Of a stretch of 64,000 nucleotides of DNA, positions 52,276 to 59,339 are shown piece by piece. The notes below the pieces were generated by a model. That model was not told the DNA's origin and did no database searches. It saw nothing but the letters and a program-made list of their open reading frames with translations. Positions within the stretch are counted from its first letter, which is position 1. Each line of letters starts with the position of its first letter. This DNA comes from Nostocoides sp. Soil756. Its GTDB lineage: Bacteria > Actinomycetota > Actinomycetes > Actinomycetales > Dermatophilaceae. The translations under genes and the position numbers were made by a program. Where the stretch lies: assembly GCF_001428065.1 (NCBI RefSeq), contig NZ_LMSE01000007.1, positions 179,852-243,851 on the forward strand, written 5' to 3'.

Positions 52276-52289
52276 CCGGCGCTGCCGCG
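52276..52289 (+). repeat. Cassette-boundary motif S0 (outside the island)
   Basis: CCGGcgcTGCCGCG, a full match to the consensus CCGG-N3-TGCCGCG. It lies left of the island's att copy and is followed by a yoeB remnant, just as S11 is followed by the intact yoeB. Confidence 0.75.
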
Positions 52290-52317
52290 GATGGTGTACG
52301 TGGCCGGTTGCGTCGTC

Positions 52318-52378
52318 GGACGGTTCCAGCCGTAAGCGGTGACGGCAGGCGGCGACCCGGATGTCGTGGACCGCGAGC
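52318..52378 (-). pseudogene. yoeB 3' remnant
   Basis: On the minus strand this reads VHDIRVAACRHRL, matching the intact YoeB end VDQEIRIAACRYHYG (59390-59647), with an extra base just before the stop. Similarity continues past the gene through the boundary motif (52283-52378 against 59347-59442). Only the last ~20 codons survive, and no yefM remnant is seen. Confidence 0.75.
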
Positions 52379-52392
52379 CCGGGGACGAGTAA

Positions 52393-52423
52393 GCCCCCGA
52401 CAGCGTTTCCGCTGGCCGGGGGC
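52393..52423. terminator. Hairpin left of attL, original tRNA terminator
   Basis: CCCCCGACAGCG pairs with CGCTGGCCGGGGG. It is a diverged copy (about 80 percent) of the hairpin at 62909-62939 next to the intact tRNA. On the minus strand it would end transcription from the tRNA-Arg gene before island insertion. Confidence 0.65.
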
Positions 52424-52429
52424 CGTCGT

Positions 52430-52487
52430 CTGTCTCAACACAGAGCGCGCCCGAAGGGATTCGAACCCCTAACCTTCTGATCCGTAG
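52430..52487. other. attL: 58-bp direct repeat with tRNA-Arg 3' fragment
   Basis: Identical to 62947-63004 (offset 10,517). It holds the last 42 bases of the tRNA-Arg gene (52446-52487, minus strand: variable region, T arm, acceptor 3' strand) plus 16 bases beyond it. The tRNA copy here is broken and not functional. Marks the far end of the integrated element. Confidence 0.93.
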
Positions 52488-52619
52488 GCCCAATCCGGGC
52501 CTGACAAGCCCCGATCCGCGACGACCGGTGGCGACTGGATTCGCGGCGTTTTCGCAGGTCGGAGCGCATGAAGCGTTCCGAGTCGGCGCAGGTCGCATCG
52601 TTACGGAATCGAGACTGCG

Positions 52620-52649
52620 GGCGAATTTTGGGGCCCATTTTGGGGCCCA
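52620..52649 (+). other. Putative integrase arm-type sites, left end
   Basis: GGCGAATTTTGGGGCCCA (52620-52637), and a second ATTTTGGGGCCCA overlapping it by one base (52637-52649). The 18-bp form is repeated exactly at 62852-62869 in the same orientation, so in the excised circle the two would flank attP. The gap 52488-52826 holds nothing else that I recognise except a small GGCCC/GGGCC hairpin at 52487-52502. Confidence 0.65.
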
Positions 52650-52826
52650 AGAAGCCGAGCCGAAGGAGACAACGCCCAGGCCCGGCAAGCGACGAGGGAG
52701 ATGTCTCGGCTGAGGGGTACGTGCGTCCTGGTCCCGACCGCGATCTCGCCGTCGCTTTCGCCCGGAGCCAGCGCCGACGCGACCCCACAAGCGTGCTCGA
52801 TCGCCCATGACCGGATGTTCACTCAC

Positions 52827-53096
52827 ATGCCGATGAGCGGTAGCCCGTGGGACGCTTCGATCGTGTCCAACGAACTGCCACGCGACATCGCTGACGAGGT
52901 AGCCGGGTGGCCAGAGTTCCGGATGGGCGTCAAGCGCGTGCGAGTGGAACTCAGCGACGGTCGGACCTTTGAGGACGTTATGGTCGCGGGTGACCGCGTC
53001 GTCGGGGTCCTAGGTCGCGAGGAAGTTCCGTTCGCGGCGTCCGACGTGGTCGCTGTCACCGACTTCGCCGACGCTCCGCTGCCTCCCGGCTACTGA
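52827..53096 (+). CDS. Cassette gene 1: small protein of unknown function
   Basis: 89 residues from ATG 52827; ATGs at 52815 and 52833 are alternatives. Mostly beta-like: GVKRVRVELSDGRTFEDVMVAGDRVVGVLGREEVPFAASDVVAVTDF. No signal or helix. I know similar short proteins only as hypotheticals. It is followed 12 bases after its stop by boundary motif S1. Confidence 0.6.
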   Translation: MPMSGSPWDASIVSNELPRDIADEVAGWPEFRMGVKRVRVELSDGRTFEDVMVAGDRVVGVLGREEVPFAASDVVAVTDFADAPLPPGY

Positions 53097-53107
53097 CGAG
53101 AACCGCC

Positions 53108-53121
53108 CCGCACATGCCGCG
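53108..53121 (+). repeat. Cassette-boundary motif S1
   Basis: CCGCacaTGCCGCG: one base off the consensus. It lies between cassette genes 1 (plus) and 2 (minus). Confidence 0.6.
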
Positions 53122-53135
53122 GTCAGGGCGTCCCC

Positions 53136-53561
53136 TCAAGCCCTTCCCGCCTGGCGCAATACAGCCACAAGCCGTGTCGGGTCGCTCGCGGGTTCTTGCA
53201 GAACGGTCGAAAACTGGGCTGCGGTAGTAAGTGCCCACTCGCGGATCTCGACCGACTCCCCAAGAGCGTCCGCAATGCCTGCCTCGATCCAATCGGCATG
53301 GTTGTCGTCCGCTTCCTGCAAGGCGGCGGAAAGCACGCGGAGGCCCGGCTCATCTACACGCGCCATCAAGGCCCGTGCCCCGGCCTCGGTCACGGCCGTA
53401 TCCTCCGGATCTAGAACGAGTTGCTGAAGTTGCTTGCGCACTGCCGGCACCTCGGCGAACTGCGCGAGTCCGACCACGGCAGCTACGCGGTCGCGGTAGT
53501 CGCCACTGGTAGACAGCGCGGCGAAGCGAGCGATCTCATCACCTGCACCTCGCTCGGTCAT
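53136..53561 (-). CDS. Cassette gene 2: HEAT-repeat-like protein
   Basis: 141 residues from ATG 53561 (MTERGAGDEIARFAAL). Helical repeats of the HEAT/PBS-lyase type: DYRDRVAAVVGLAQFAEVPAVRKQLQQLVLDPEDTAVTEAGARALMARVDEPGLRVLSAALQEADDNHADWIEAGIADALG. Similar proteins occur in actinobacterial accessory regions, possibly as immunity or adaptor proteins (inference). Confidence 0.68.
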   Translation of the reverse strand: MTERGAGDEIARFAALSTSGDYRDRVAAVVGLAQFAEVPAVRKQLQQLVLDPEDTAVTEAGARALMARVDEPGLRVLSAALQEADDNHADWIEAGIADALGESVEIREWALTTAAQFSTVLQEPASDPTRLVAVLRQAGRA

Positions 53562-53605
53562 GGCGTAAGTATCCCGGAGGGGCGCAGCGCCCGGCCACAA
53601 GACGA

Positions 53606-53619
53606 CCGCAAATGCCGCT
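53606..53619 (+). repeat. Cassette-boundary motif S2
   Basis: CCGCaaaTGCCGCT: two bases off the consensus. It lies between cassette genes 2 (minus) and 3 (plus). Confidence 0.55.
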
Positions 53620-53672
53620 GATGGCTGTTGGTGACACCCTCAACTCTTGGGTTGGTCTGATTCACTCGAGCC

Positions 53673-54026
53673 ATGCTCGACGACGACCAGCGGGACGAGT
53701 GGGCACGGGTGGCATCGCTCCAAGGCGTTGACTCGAGCCCGCCGTTGCGGGGTGAGAAGTTGGGTGTGGCTCTCAACGTGCGTGATGGGCTGTGGCCGGT
53801 CAACGGCCTTCGGCACCATCCCGCTGCAGACACGTGCGGTTGGTATGTCTGGGCCGGCGAGGAACTGCGAGCGGACGATGACTTCTTCAAGCCCGTTCAT
53901 TTGGAGCACGTGGAGGAGTGGTGTCCGGCAGCCCTACCGTTCCTGGGGCTCCCGCCCGGATGGCGCTTCCTCGTTGCCCCGGGCCAGCAGGATGTCTGGT
54001 TCGATCCCGCCCTCCTCGAACCCTGA
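53673..54026 (+). CDS. Cassette gene 3: Imm33-like immunity-type protein
   Basis: 117 residues from ATG 53673. DGLWPVNGLRHHPAADTCGWYVWAGEE, then ADDDFFKPVHLEHVEEWCPAALPFLGLPPGWRFLVAPGQQDVWFDPALL. This pattern is common in actinobacterial accessory genes and, as I recall it, is described as Imm33-like (polymorphic-toxin immunity). No toxin gene is next to it, so a stand-alone role is possible. TTCACT 6 bases upstream may be a leaderless -10. Confidence 0.7.
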   Translation: MLDDDQRDEWARVASLQGVDSSPPLRGEKLGVALNVRDGLWPVNGLRHHPAADTCGWYVWAGEELRADDDFFKPVHLEHVEEWCPAALPFLGLPPGWRFLVAPGQQDVWFDPALLEP

Positions 54027-54053
54027 TCACAGTGCGGCGACGCTTCCCCTCGT

Positions 54054-54068
54054 GCCGCCTTGCGGCAA
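54054..54068 (+). repeat. Cassette-boundary position S3 (divergent, hairpin form)
   Basis: TGCCGCcttGCGGCA, a perfect 6-bp stem. It keeps TGCCGC but lacks CCGG upstream (CCTC one base closer). It lies between cassette genes 3 (plus) and 4 (minus), where a boundary is expected, and may serve as a bidirectional terminator instead. Confidence 0.4.
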
Positions 54069-54072
54069 CTCA

Positions 54073-54576
54073 TCAGCTGCATGCGAATGATTGGAACTCG
54101 CGGACCGACCCCGTGGTGTACACGTCCTGGTCGGCCTTCTCGTCGTAGCCGGATGGGTACAGGACTTGGCCGGGCGTCATCTCGCGCAGGCGGGCCCCAC
54201 TGACCGTCACCGACCCCGTCGAGCTGCTGTTGTCGTGGGTCCACCCGTACAGCGTGTATTCGCGGTCCGCCTGCAGTTCGGCGAGCTCGAGAGTGGCCGT
54301 CCAGCCAGCGTGGGGCCCGTTCAGTGACCATGCGGCAAACGACGTGATCGGTGAGTTGGCAGTCCAGGTGCCGGCGTCGACGCTGCGTTCCTCGGCTGAG
54401 GCCGCGGCCGTGTCTTCGTAGTACAGGGTGGCGCCGTCGATGTGCTCGTCGCAGACCGCCAGGTAGCCGACTGGACGCCCTTCCTGGTCGACCCCGATCC
54501 CAGCCGACCCCACAACCGGGACGGTGCACCCGGACAGCGCAGCAATGGCGCACAGGGTCACGAGCAGCCGGGTCAC
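54073..54576 (-). CDS. Cassette gene 4: small lipoprotein
   Basis: 167 residues. MTRLLVTLCAIAALSGCTVPVVG is a classic lipoprotein signal with lipobox ALSGC (Cys 17). The mature part is beta-rich (VGYLAVCDEHIDGATLYYED, GWTATLELAELQADREYTLYGWT, TGQVLYPSGYD-like), as in surface-exposed actinobacterial lipoproteins. No named domain recognised. Confidence 0.75.
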   Translation of the reverse strand: MTRLLVTLCAIAALSGCTVPVVGSAGIGVDQEGRPVGYLAVCDEHIDGATLYYEDTAAASAEERSVDAGTWTANSPITSFAAWSLNGPHAGWTATLELAELQADREYTLYGWTHDNSSSTGSVTVSGARLREMTPGQVLYPSGYDEKADQDVYTTGSVREFQSFACS

Positions 54577-54640
54577 GACCGAAATCTAGGGCGGCGGGGC
54601 GTGCCCCTTGCCGGGCTGCGGCGATCGTTGCGGAAACGTA

Positions 54641-54654
54641 CTCAACTGCCGCTT
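54641..54654 (+). repeat. Cassette-boundary motif S4
   Basis: ACTCaacTGCCGCT; the downstream TGGCGCACTGG resembles the AGTGCACTTGACC after S11. It lies between cassette genes 4 (minus) and 5 (plus). Confidence 0.5.
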
Positions 54655-54708
54655 CTGGCGCACTGGAAAGAGGTCGCGCCCGGGCGCATGCGACGAGATC
54701 ATGGGTTC

Positions 54709-55410
54709 ATGTCCGGACCGCGGCGCCTCTTCGACGTTGGTTGTGGTCAGTGGGTCTTGGACCGGCTCTTGGAGCCTCGGGGGCCGGGTTGCCGGGTCGG
54801 CACCGTCGTACCGACCGGCTTCGCCCGCGTGGTGCGTGTGCTGCATCCTGCCGGTGACGGGCGTAAATGGGCGCAGGTCGCCGCTTCCAGCGGTAGGCAG
54901 GTCCATCCGTTAGTGCAGTGGGGAAGCATCGCGCCGCACTTCGACGGCAGCGGCCGCTCGGGGGACGTTGACCCCGAGGAAGGATCGATCCCGGCTGAGA
55001 GCCTGGCGGCGATCTTGGAGTACTGCCCTACAGATCAGGACGTGACCTACGCGGTCTGGGCCGGCTTCGGGTCTTGGGCCGACCGGGGCGGCGGTCATGC
55101 GCTGTTGCCGGGGTGGGGTGGCCGGGACTATCTGCTCTTCGAGGCGCCAAAGGCGCCGATCATGACGTGGCCCGGTATGGACCCGCTCTGGCCCCAGTCC
55201 GCCAACCTGATCTGGCCCCAGGATCACTCTTGGTGCATCGCCACGGAGATCGACTGGGACAGCACCCTCATCGCCGGCCCGTCCGCGGTCACCCAGGCAA
55301 TCCTCGACGACGAACGCCTCGAGAGCTTCGAGGTCGACTACGGCGACGACCTCAGCTGGTACGGCGACCGGATCAACCCTCTCCCTGACTGGCTCCGGGC
55401 GAGGCGTTGA
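54709..55410 (+). CDS. Cassette gene 5: hypothetical protein
   Basis: 233 residues from ATG 54709 (MSGPRRLFDVGCGQWVLDRL); an ATG 21 bases upstream is the alternative. Segments: TGFARVVRVLHPAGDGRKWAQVA, DQDVTYAVWAGFGSW, GRDYLLFEAPKA, LIWPQDHSWCIATEIDWDSTLIAGPSAVTQAILDDERLESFEVDYGDDLSW. Such Trp-rich proteins are widespread in actinobacterial islands with no known function. No signal peptide. Confidence 0.72.
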   Translation: MSGPRRLFDVGCGQWVLDRLLEPRGPGCRVGTVVPTGFARVVRVLHPAGDGRKWAQVAASSGRQVHPLVQWGSIAPHFDGSGRSGDVDPEEGSIPAESLAAILEYCPTDQDVTYAVWAGFGSWADRGGGHALLPGWGGRDYLLFEAPKAPIMTWPGMDPLWPQSANLIWPQDHSWCIATEIDWDSTLIAGPSAVTQAILDDERLESFEVDYGDDLSWYGDRINPLPDWLRARR

Positions 55411-55435
55411 GCGCAGCAAGGTAGTCGGCACGCAA

Positions 55436-55449
55436 CCGGACATGCCGCG
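55436..55449 (+). repeat. Cassette-boundary motif S5
   Basis: CCGGacaTGCCGCG, an exact consensus match. CCGGAC and GTCCGG form a 6-bp inverted repeat around it. It lies between cassette genes 5 (plus) and 6 (minus). Confidence 0.75.
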
Positions 55450-55466
55450 TCCGGCGCGCTCCTGAG

Positions 55467-55772
55467 TCAACTCGCGGAGGACCAGACCCGCTCGAACTCT
55501 GCCGCTGAGATCGCCCAACCAGTCCAGTCCTCGAGGGCGTCCAGCCGAGCGTCGCCCAGATGGCCGTACTCGTCCTCGGTGCGGTCCGGGCCGTATTGCA
55601 GCGTCGGGCCATCGTCGTAGATCTCGACCTGGCGCGTCGGCCAGCCGTCGTCGCCAACCTCGAAGAAGTAGGTCGCAGCGCCCCAAGAGTCGAACTGGTC
55701 ACCCCGCGAGTCATCCCAACGTCGCTTGAACCATCGCCTCGCCACGTCTGCAGCGTGCCATGCGATCCGCAC
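55467..55772 (-). CDS. Cassette gene 6: DUF6881-like small protein
   Basis: 101 residues from GTG 55772. WGAATYFFEVGDDGWPTRQVEIYDDGPTLQYGPDRTEDEYGHLGDARLDALEDW followed by ISAAEFERVW is a pattern frequent in actinobacterial accessory proteins (my memory places it near DUF6881; not verified). Acidic, cytoplasmic. Confidence 0.65.
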   Translation of the reverse strand: MRIAWHAADVARRWFKRRWDDSRGDQFDSWGAATYFFEVGDDGWPTRQVEIYDDGPTLQYGPDRTEDEYGHLGDARLDALEDWTGWAISAAEFERVWSSAS

Positions 55773-55784
55773 TCACATCCGCGG
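55771..55784 (+). repeat. Cassette-boundary motif S6 (degenerate)
   Basis: ACTCacaTCCGCGG, then ATGGTGCGCG, aligns with S0 TGCCGCGGATGGTGTACG after deletion of one G. It lies between cassette gene 6 and the anti-sigma-like gene (both minus). Confidence 0.45.
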
Positions 55785-55866
55785 ATGGTGCGCGTTCCAT
55801 CCTGCTGATGTGGTGACACATGGCATCGGTCCCTTCTCCGCGTTCCCGCGGGAGCGAACGATGCGG

Positions 55867-56712
55867 TCATCGAAGGGTGCTGCTCACGTCCGCGGTCCCG
55901 ATGATCGTGGTGCCGTCTTGGTCGTAGACGGGAAGGGGTTGCTGGGTGAGTCCCTGGCCGGTCAGTTGCGGGTTGGCCTCATCGGTCAGCTGGTGGTAGT
56001 CGACCCAGCCGAGCTCGCCGTTGGTTGCGAGGGCCGGGACCAGGTCCGGAGGCTCTTGGTTGCCCGGGATGCCAAGCGTCCGGCCTCCGGTCAACGACGC
56101 CGTCTTGGGGTTGAGCATGTCCGTGTACACCGCGTACAGGCGCCAGTGGGTGCCGTCATGGACTGTCACCGGTAGTCCCTGCTTCGGGTCGAGCGTGTCG
56201 AGCGCTTGGGGGTTTGTCGGGTCCGGCCGATTCGTGAGTGGCAACGCGTCCCGCTGCACCATGGGGCCCGACGGGCCGTCCGACGTGATAGATCCACCGG
56301 GTGTGGCGCACAGGGTGCCGTCGTAGCAGGTGAGCTCCACCCTGAGATAGGTCGCGCCAGCGGGTGTGGAGGGCAGGGGGACGGCGGCCGGCCCGACCCC
56401 GTTAATGATGAGCGGGGTCCCCAAGACCGGGGATGCCACGTCGGCGGCGGGGCGTAGGCCTGCGACAGCGGTCACGCCGCCGAGCCCGACCGCGCCGGCG
56501 ACGCCAGCGCCGACAAGGATCGTCCGCCACCGCAGCGGTGTTCTTGCTGGCCGCGGGGCGACCGGCGGGTCCGCAGCGATGATGGCCCGCACCATCGCCT
56601 GCGCCTGGCCGGGGTCGTAGGTGCGTTCTTGGGTGATGGGGTTGACTGCCTGCAGCAGGGTTCGCAGTTCCTGCGGGGTGGGCGTGGACAGGGTCTGAGT
56701 CTGCTTAGTCAT
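55867..56712 (-). CDS. Cassette gene 7: CU044_5270-type membrane protein paired with sigma factor
   Basis: 281 residues. The N-terminal ~50 residues are a cytoplasmic segment (TPTPQELRTLLQAVNPITQERTYDPGQAQAMVRAII), then there is one transmembrane helix (about 64-86, RTILVGAGVAGAVGLGGVTAVAG) and an extracytoplasmic domain of ~190 residues. This layout is known from CU044_5270-type proteins encoded with ECF sigma factors in actinobacteria; a role as anti-sigma or signal receptor is inferred. The start overlaps the sigma gene by 8 bases. Confidence 0.78.
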   Translation of the reverse strand: MTKQTQTLSTPTPQELRTLLQAVNPITQERTYDPGQAQAMVRAIIAADPPVAPRPARTPLRWRTILVGAGVAGAVGLGGVTAVAGLRPAADVASPVLGTPLIINGVGPAAVPLPSTPAGATYLRVELTCYDGTLCATPGGSITSDGPSGPMVQRDALPLTNRPDPTNPQALDTLDPKQGLPVTVHDGTHWRLYAVYTDMLNPKTASLTGGRTLGIPGNQEPPDLVPALATNGELGWVDYHQLTDEANPQLTGQGLTQQPLPVYDQDGTTIIGTADVSSTLR

Positions 56713-57328
56713 GGGAGAGCTCCCTCGTGGTCAGGGGTGAACGCGTGGCAGGTGCCACTGGGGCCGGATGCGCCATGGATGCCGGTGAGGGGCGGGCCTG
56801 CGCGGCAAGCGCGGCTTCCAGTCGTCGTCGTGCGCGGTGCAGCCGCACCCGGGCCGCCACGGCGGACACGTTGAGCACCGTCGCGATCTCAGCCGGTTCA
56901 AGCTGCTCCCACGCCCACAGCTGCAGAACCTCAGCATCCGCGGGAGACATCCGGCCAAGTGCCTTGGTCACCGGGCCGTGAGCGGCTACCCGGTCGTCCA
57001 CCTGGTCGGTGAGGTCAGGTGCCACCAGCTCGCTGCGCGACGCCAAGCGCGCCAGCATCGTGCCCCGCCTGCTGTGCTCCCGGATCGTGTGCAGAACTTC
57101 ACGAGCAGCCACGCCGTACAGCCACGGCAAAGCATGGGCCGGGACCTCGTCACGCTTTCGCCACGCGATGGTGAACACCTCGGCCACCAAGTCCTCCGCG
57201 TCGGCGTAGGTGCGCCGGGAGACGTACGCCTGGATTGCGCCGTGATACCGACCGAACAGGTCCTCGAACCACTGGACATCATCGGCTCTCGAGCTGCGTT
57301 GTCCGACCGGTTCCTTGGTGGGGTCCAT
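56705..57328 (-). CDS. Cassette gene 8: ECF-type RNA polymerase sigma factor
   Basis: 207 residues. Region 2: WFEDLFGRYHGAIQAYVSRRTYADAEDLVAEVFTIAWRKRDEVPAHALPWLYGVAAREVLHTIR. Region 4: LGRMSPADAEVLQLWAWEQLEPAEIATVLNVSAVAARVRLHRARRRLEAAL. A Pro/Ala-rich tail follows. It probably drives its own operon with the membrane partner. GTAAC about 30 bases before the start is a possible ECF -35. It is the only regulatory pair inside the cassette array. Confidence 0.88.
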   Translation of the reverse strand: MDPTKEPVGQRSSRADDVQWFEDLFGRYHGAIQAYVSRRTYADAEDLVAEVFTIAWRKRDEVPAHALPWLYGVAAREVLHTIREHSRRGTMLARLASRSELVAPDLTDQVDDRVAAHGPVTKALGRMSPADAEVLQLWAWEQLEPAEIATVLNVSAVAARVRLHRARRRLEAALAAQARPSPASMAHPAPVAPATRSPLTTRELSHD

Positions 57329-57461
57329 GACTACCTACTCCCGCAGGGTGAGCAATCGTTACACCACGGGCCGACGCCGCACGGGAGGCCACCGCGAGTC
57401 GCAGCCCCCAACGGGCCCAGAAGAGCCAGGACAACCCTTCGGTTATCAGCGGAGACGGTTA

Positions 57462-57475
57462 CCGGAAATGCCGCA
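57462..57475 (+). repeat. Cassette-boundary motif S7
   Basis: CCGGaaaTGCCGCA, one base off at the end. ACCGgA and TCGGT can pair around it with one unpaired G. It lies between the sigma gene (minus) and cassette gene 9 (plus). Confidence 0.7.
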
Positions 57476-57481
57476 CATCGG

Positions 57482-57487
57482 TAGCCT
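57482..57487 (+). promoter_or_regulatory. Leaderless -10 box (TAGCCT) of cassette gene 9
   Basis: TAGCCT ends 6 bases before GTG 57494. It lies 6 bases after the boundary motif, so the promoter is carried with the cassette. Confidence 0.45.
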
Positions 57488-57493
57488 CACCGC

Positions 57494-57709
57494 GTGAAGC
57501 GGATGGTGGTCGAAGGTGAGCAGTTCGATGTCAACACGCGGCCCGGTGAGCCCGGCGTCTACGACTTTCGGTGGACTTCAGGTCCGAACGAGGGGTACGG
57601 CTTCGCGAGCGCCGGGCACGGCGGTGGCGGCATGACGGACGCTGAGTTGGAGGACGCCATCCGCAACTTCCTGAGCCAAGTTGATCCCACCATTGGCTAC
57701 ATCGCGTAA
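57494..57709 (+). CDS. Cassette gene 9: 71-residue protein
   Basis: GTG start, leaderless by spacing. MKRMVVEGEQFDVNTRPGEPGVYDFRWTSGPNEGYGFASAG, a Gly-rich turn and TDAELEDAIRNFLSQVDPTIGYI. A small acidic beta/alpha protein known to me only as hypothetical. Its stop is 4 bases before S8. Confidence 0.6.
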   Translation: MKRMVVEGEQFDVNTRPGEPGVYDFRWTSGPNEGYGFASAGHGGGGMTDAELEDAIRNFLSQVDPTIGYIA

Positions 57710-57713
57710 GCAA

Positions 57714-57727
57714 CCGGATCTGCCGCG
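57714..57727 (+). repeat. Cassette-boundary motif S8
   Basis: CCGGatcTGCCGCG, an exact consensus match. CCGgAT and ATCGG pair with one bulged G. Preceded by GCAA, as is S5. It lies between cassette genes 9 (plus) and 10 (minus). Confidence 0.75.
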
Positions 57728-57739
57728 AATCGGGATCGG

Positions 57740-57973
57740 TCAGGGCTCCGGGCGATACTCAAACTGCCAGATCGGGCGGCCCGTCTCATCCGCCTCTGGC
57801 TCGTCGGAGGCTCGGTAGTAGCGGGCGTCGTCGCCGTTCGGGTCGTCCTCCCACGGCTCTAGGTCGAAGAACTCTGGCAGGGTCCCCATCCGATGAAGTT
57901 CGCCGTCCCGGGGGTCACCGGGTCGAGGAGCACCAACGGTCCGAATCCAGAACCAGTCGTCGGGGACGTCCAT
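57740..57973 (-). CDS. Cassette gene 10: 77-residue acidic protein
   Basis: From ATG 57973: MDVPDDWFWIRTVGAPRPGDP, GTLPEFFDLEPWEDDPNGDDARYYRASDEPEADE, PIWQFEYRPEP. Rich in Asp/Glu/Trp, no helix or signal. Unknown; its size and charge would suit an immunity or inhibitor protein, but that is only a guess. Confidence 0.55.
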   Translation of the reverse strand: MDVPDDWFWIRTVGAPRPGDPRDGELHRMGTLPEFFDLEPWEDDPNGDDARYYRASDEPEADETGRPIWQFEYRPEP

Positions 57974-58004
57974 GGTGCGAGCGTAGTAGCGGCGCTCCAA
58001 ACGT

Positions 58005-58018
58005 CCGGAACTGCCGCG
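58005..58018 (+). repeat. Cassette-boundary motif S9
   Basis: CCGGaacTGCCGCG, an exact match, followed by ATTCGCGCGTGCTCAGTC. It lies between cassette genes 10 (minus) and 11 (plus). Confidence 0.75.
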
Positions 58019-58189
58019 ATTCGCGCGTGCTCAGTCCTTGCGCGTCGCACGCTTCGGCCGCACGCGCGAAGCGCACCGCCGTCCCCTCGACCGCTCACCG
58101 GCAATGTCGTGACGGCGAAGCCGAAGCACGACATGCTGAGCACGACTTCACGAAGCACTTGGACGGCCGAGCACAGGAGGTGGCACCCG

Positions 58190-58804
58190 ATGGACTTCTT
58201 CCCCGACCCGCCCCCACCGCACGAGGAAGAGCCCGAGGAGGGCTACCAGCCCGTGTGGTCCAGCGCCCCCGAAGACGTCCTGCCCGGGGTGGTGCCCGTG
58301 GAACTGCTCATCGCCCGGTCGGCGAGCACGGTCGTGATGCTCACCGGCATCCGCGCCTTCCCCGAGGGGTTGGCCATGACCTTGGCCATCCGACTGCGTG
58401 GTCCCCTGGAGCGCCGGGACCTGCACTCTGAGGTCTTTGACGGCCCCTACCAGCACAGCATGGGCGAGCAGTGGCAGGCCGAGCGCTTGAAGTGGGGCTT
58501 TGAATTCTCTGACGGTCGCCGGGCCACCAACGTCGATCCACCCGCTTGGGACGCCGAGGACGAACGCCCCTGGAAGGACAAGTCCTGGCGCCCGGATCGT
58601 CCCGTGCTCAATGGCCAAGGAGGCGGAGGCGGCCAACGCGCGATCGACCGTGACTACTGGTTGTGGCCCCTGCCGCCGCCCGGTCGCCTGCGGGTGGTCT
58701 TTCAGTGGCATCAACAGGGCATCGAGACCACCACTCACGACGTGGACGCGCAGCCGTTCCTTGACGCCGCCGCACGCTCCCAGCCCGTATGGGGCCCGGA
58801 GTAG
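58190..58804 (+). CDS. Cassette gene 11: hypothetical protein
   Basis: 204 residues from ATG 58190 with AGGAGG 9 bases upstream, one of the few strong RBS in the island. Acidic-Pro N-terminus (DFFPDPPPPHEEEPEEGY), then a beta-rich body: GVVPVELLIARSASTVVMLTGIRAFPEGLAMTLAIRLRG, WGFEFSDGRRAT, DYWLWPLPPPGRLRVVFQWHQQGI. A common actinobacterial hypothetical; no function known. Confidence 0.75.
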   Translation: MDFFPDPPPPHEEEPEEGYQPVWSSAPEDVLPGVVPVELLIARSASTVVMLTGIRAFPEGLAMTLAIRLRGPLERRDLHSEVFDGPYQHSMGEQWQAERLKWGFEFSDGRRATNVDPPAWDAEDERPWKDKSWRPDRPVLNGQGGGGGQRAIDRDYWLWPLPPPGRLRVVFQWHQQGIETTTHDVDAQPFLDAAARSQPVWGPE

Positions 58805-58899
58805 GCACCAAGCCGTATTGGGGGACGACCAGGGAGCTGACCGGCGGTACGCTCGCGCCGTCCGTGCTGATGCCAAGTCTCGCCACGGTGAAGATGCTT

Positions 58900-58913
58900 C
58901 CGGTCATGCCGCG
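58900..58913 (+). repeat. Cassette-boundary motif S10
   Basis: CCGGtcaTGCCGCG, an exact match, followed by GCCAGTGCGTGCCTGACTC. It lies between cassette genes 11 (plus) and 12 (minus). Confidence 0.75.
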
Positions 58914-58965
58914 GCCAGTGCGTGCCTGACTCGTGAAGCGGCAACAGGGGCCCGCGGTGTCGGGT

Positions 58966-59298
58966 TCATCTCTTTGCGAAGAAGCCGCCGTCGTAGAACC
59001 ACGTTCCTTCGAGGTCCTCGCTGGGAGATGTCGCCAACGACTCCTCTAGGTGGACCGTCATCAACCTCGCGACGGCCTCCTTCGCGGTGACGCCTGGCCC
59101 CCAAAGGTCGCGGGCGAGTTCGTCACCGTCCGCCAGCATGCTGGATAGTGCATTGTCCGGCAGCACGAGGGTGAGGTGTTGACCTCGGTATTGGGCGTAC
59201 AGGTTCCTGGAGCCCTCCGCCGCAGGCTGGACCAATGTGCCGCCCATGCGCAGCTTTGCGATGAAGAGGCTCACCAATTCGTCGAGGTCGTTCGTCAC
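58966..59298 (-). CDS. Cassette gene 12: hypothetical protein
   Basis: 110 residues. MTNDLDELVSLFIAKLRMGGTLVQPA, NLYAQYRGQHLTLVLPDNALSSMLADGDELARDLWGP, TAKEAVARLMTVHLEESLATS. No signal or membrane helix. No family recognised. Its upstream side faces S11. Confidence 0.6.
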   Translation of the reverse strand: MTNDLDELVSLFIAKLRMGGTLVQPAAEGSRNLYAQYRGQHLTLVLPDNALSSMLADGDELARDLWGPGVTAKEAVARLMTVHLEESLATSPSEDLEGTWFYDGGFFAKR

Positions 59299-59339
59299 GG
59301 AGACACCTTTGCATGACGCGCCCAGTCACTCGGTCTGTT

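Noticed and set aside
53673-54026. A toxin-immunity pair with the neighbouring gene
   Set aside because: The neighbours (HEAT-like and lipoprotein genes) show no toxin domain and are on the opposite strand. Only the immunity-like fold is supported.
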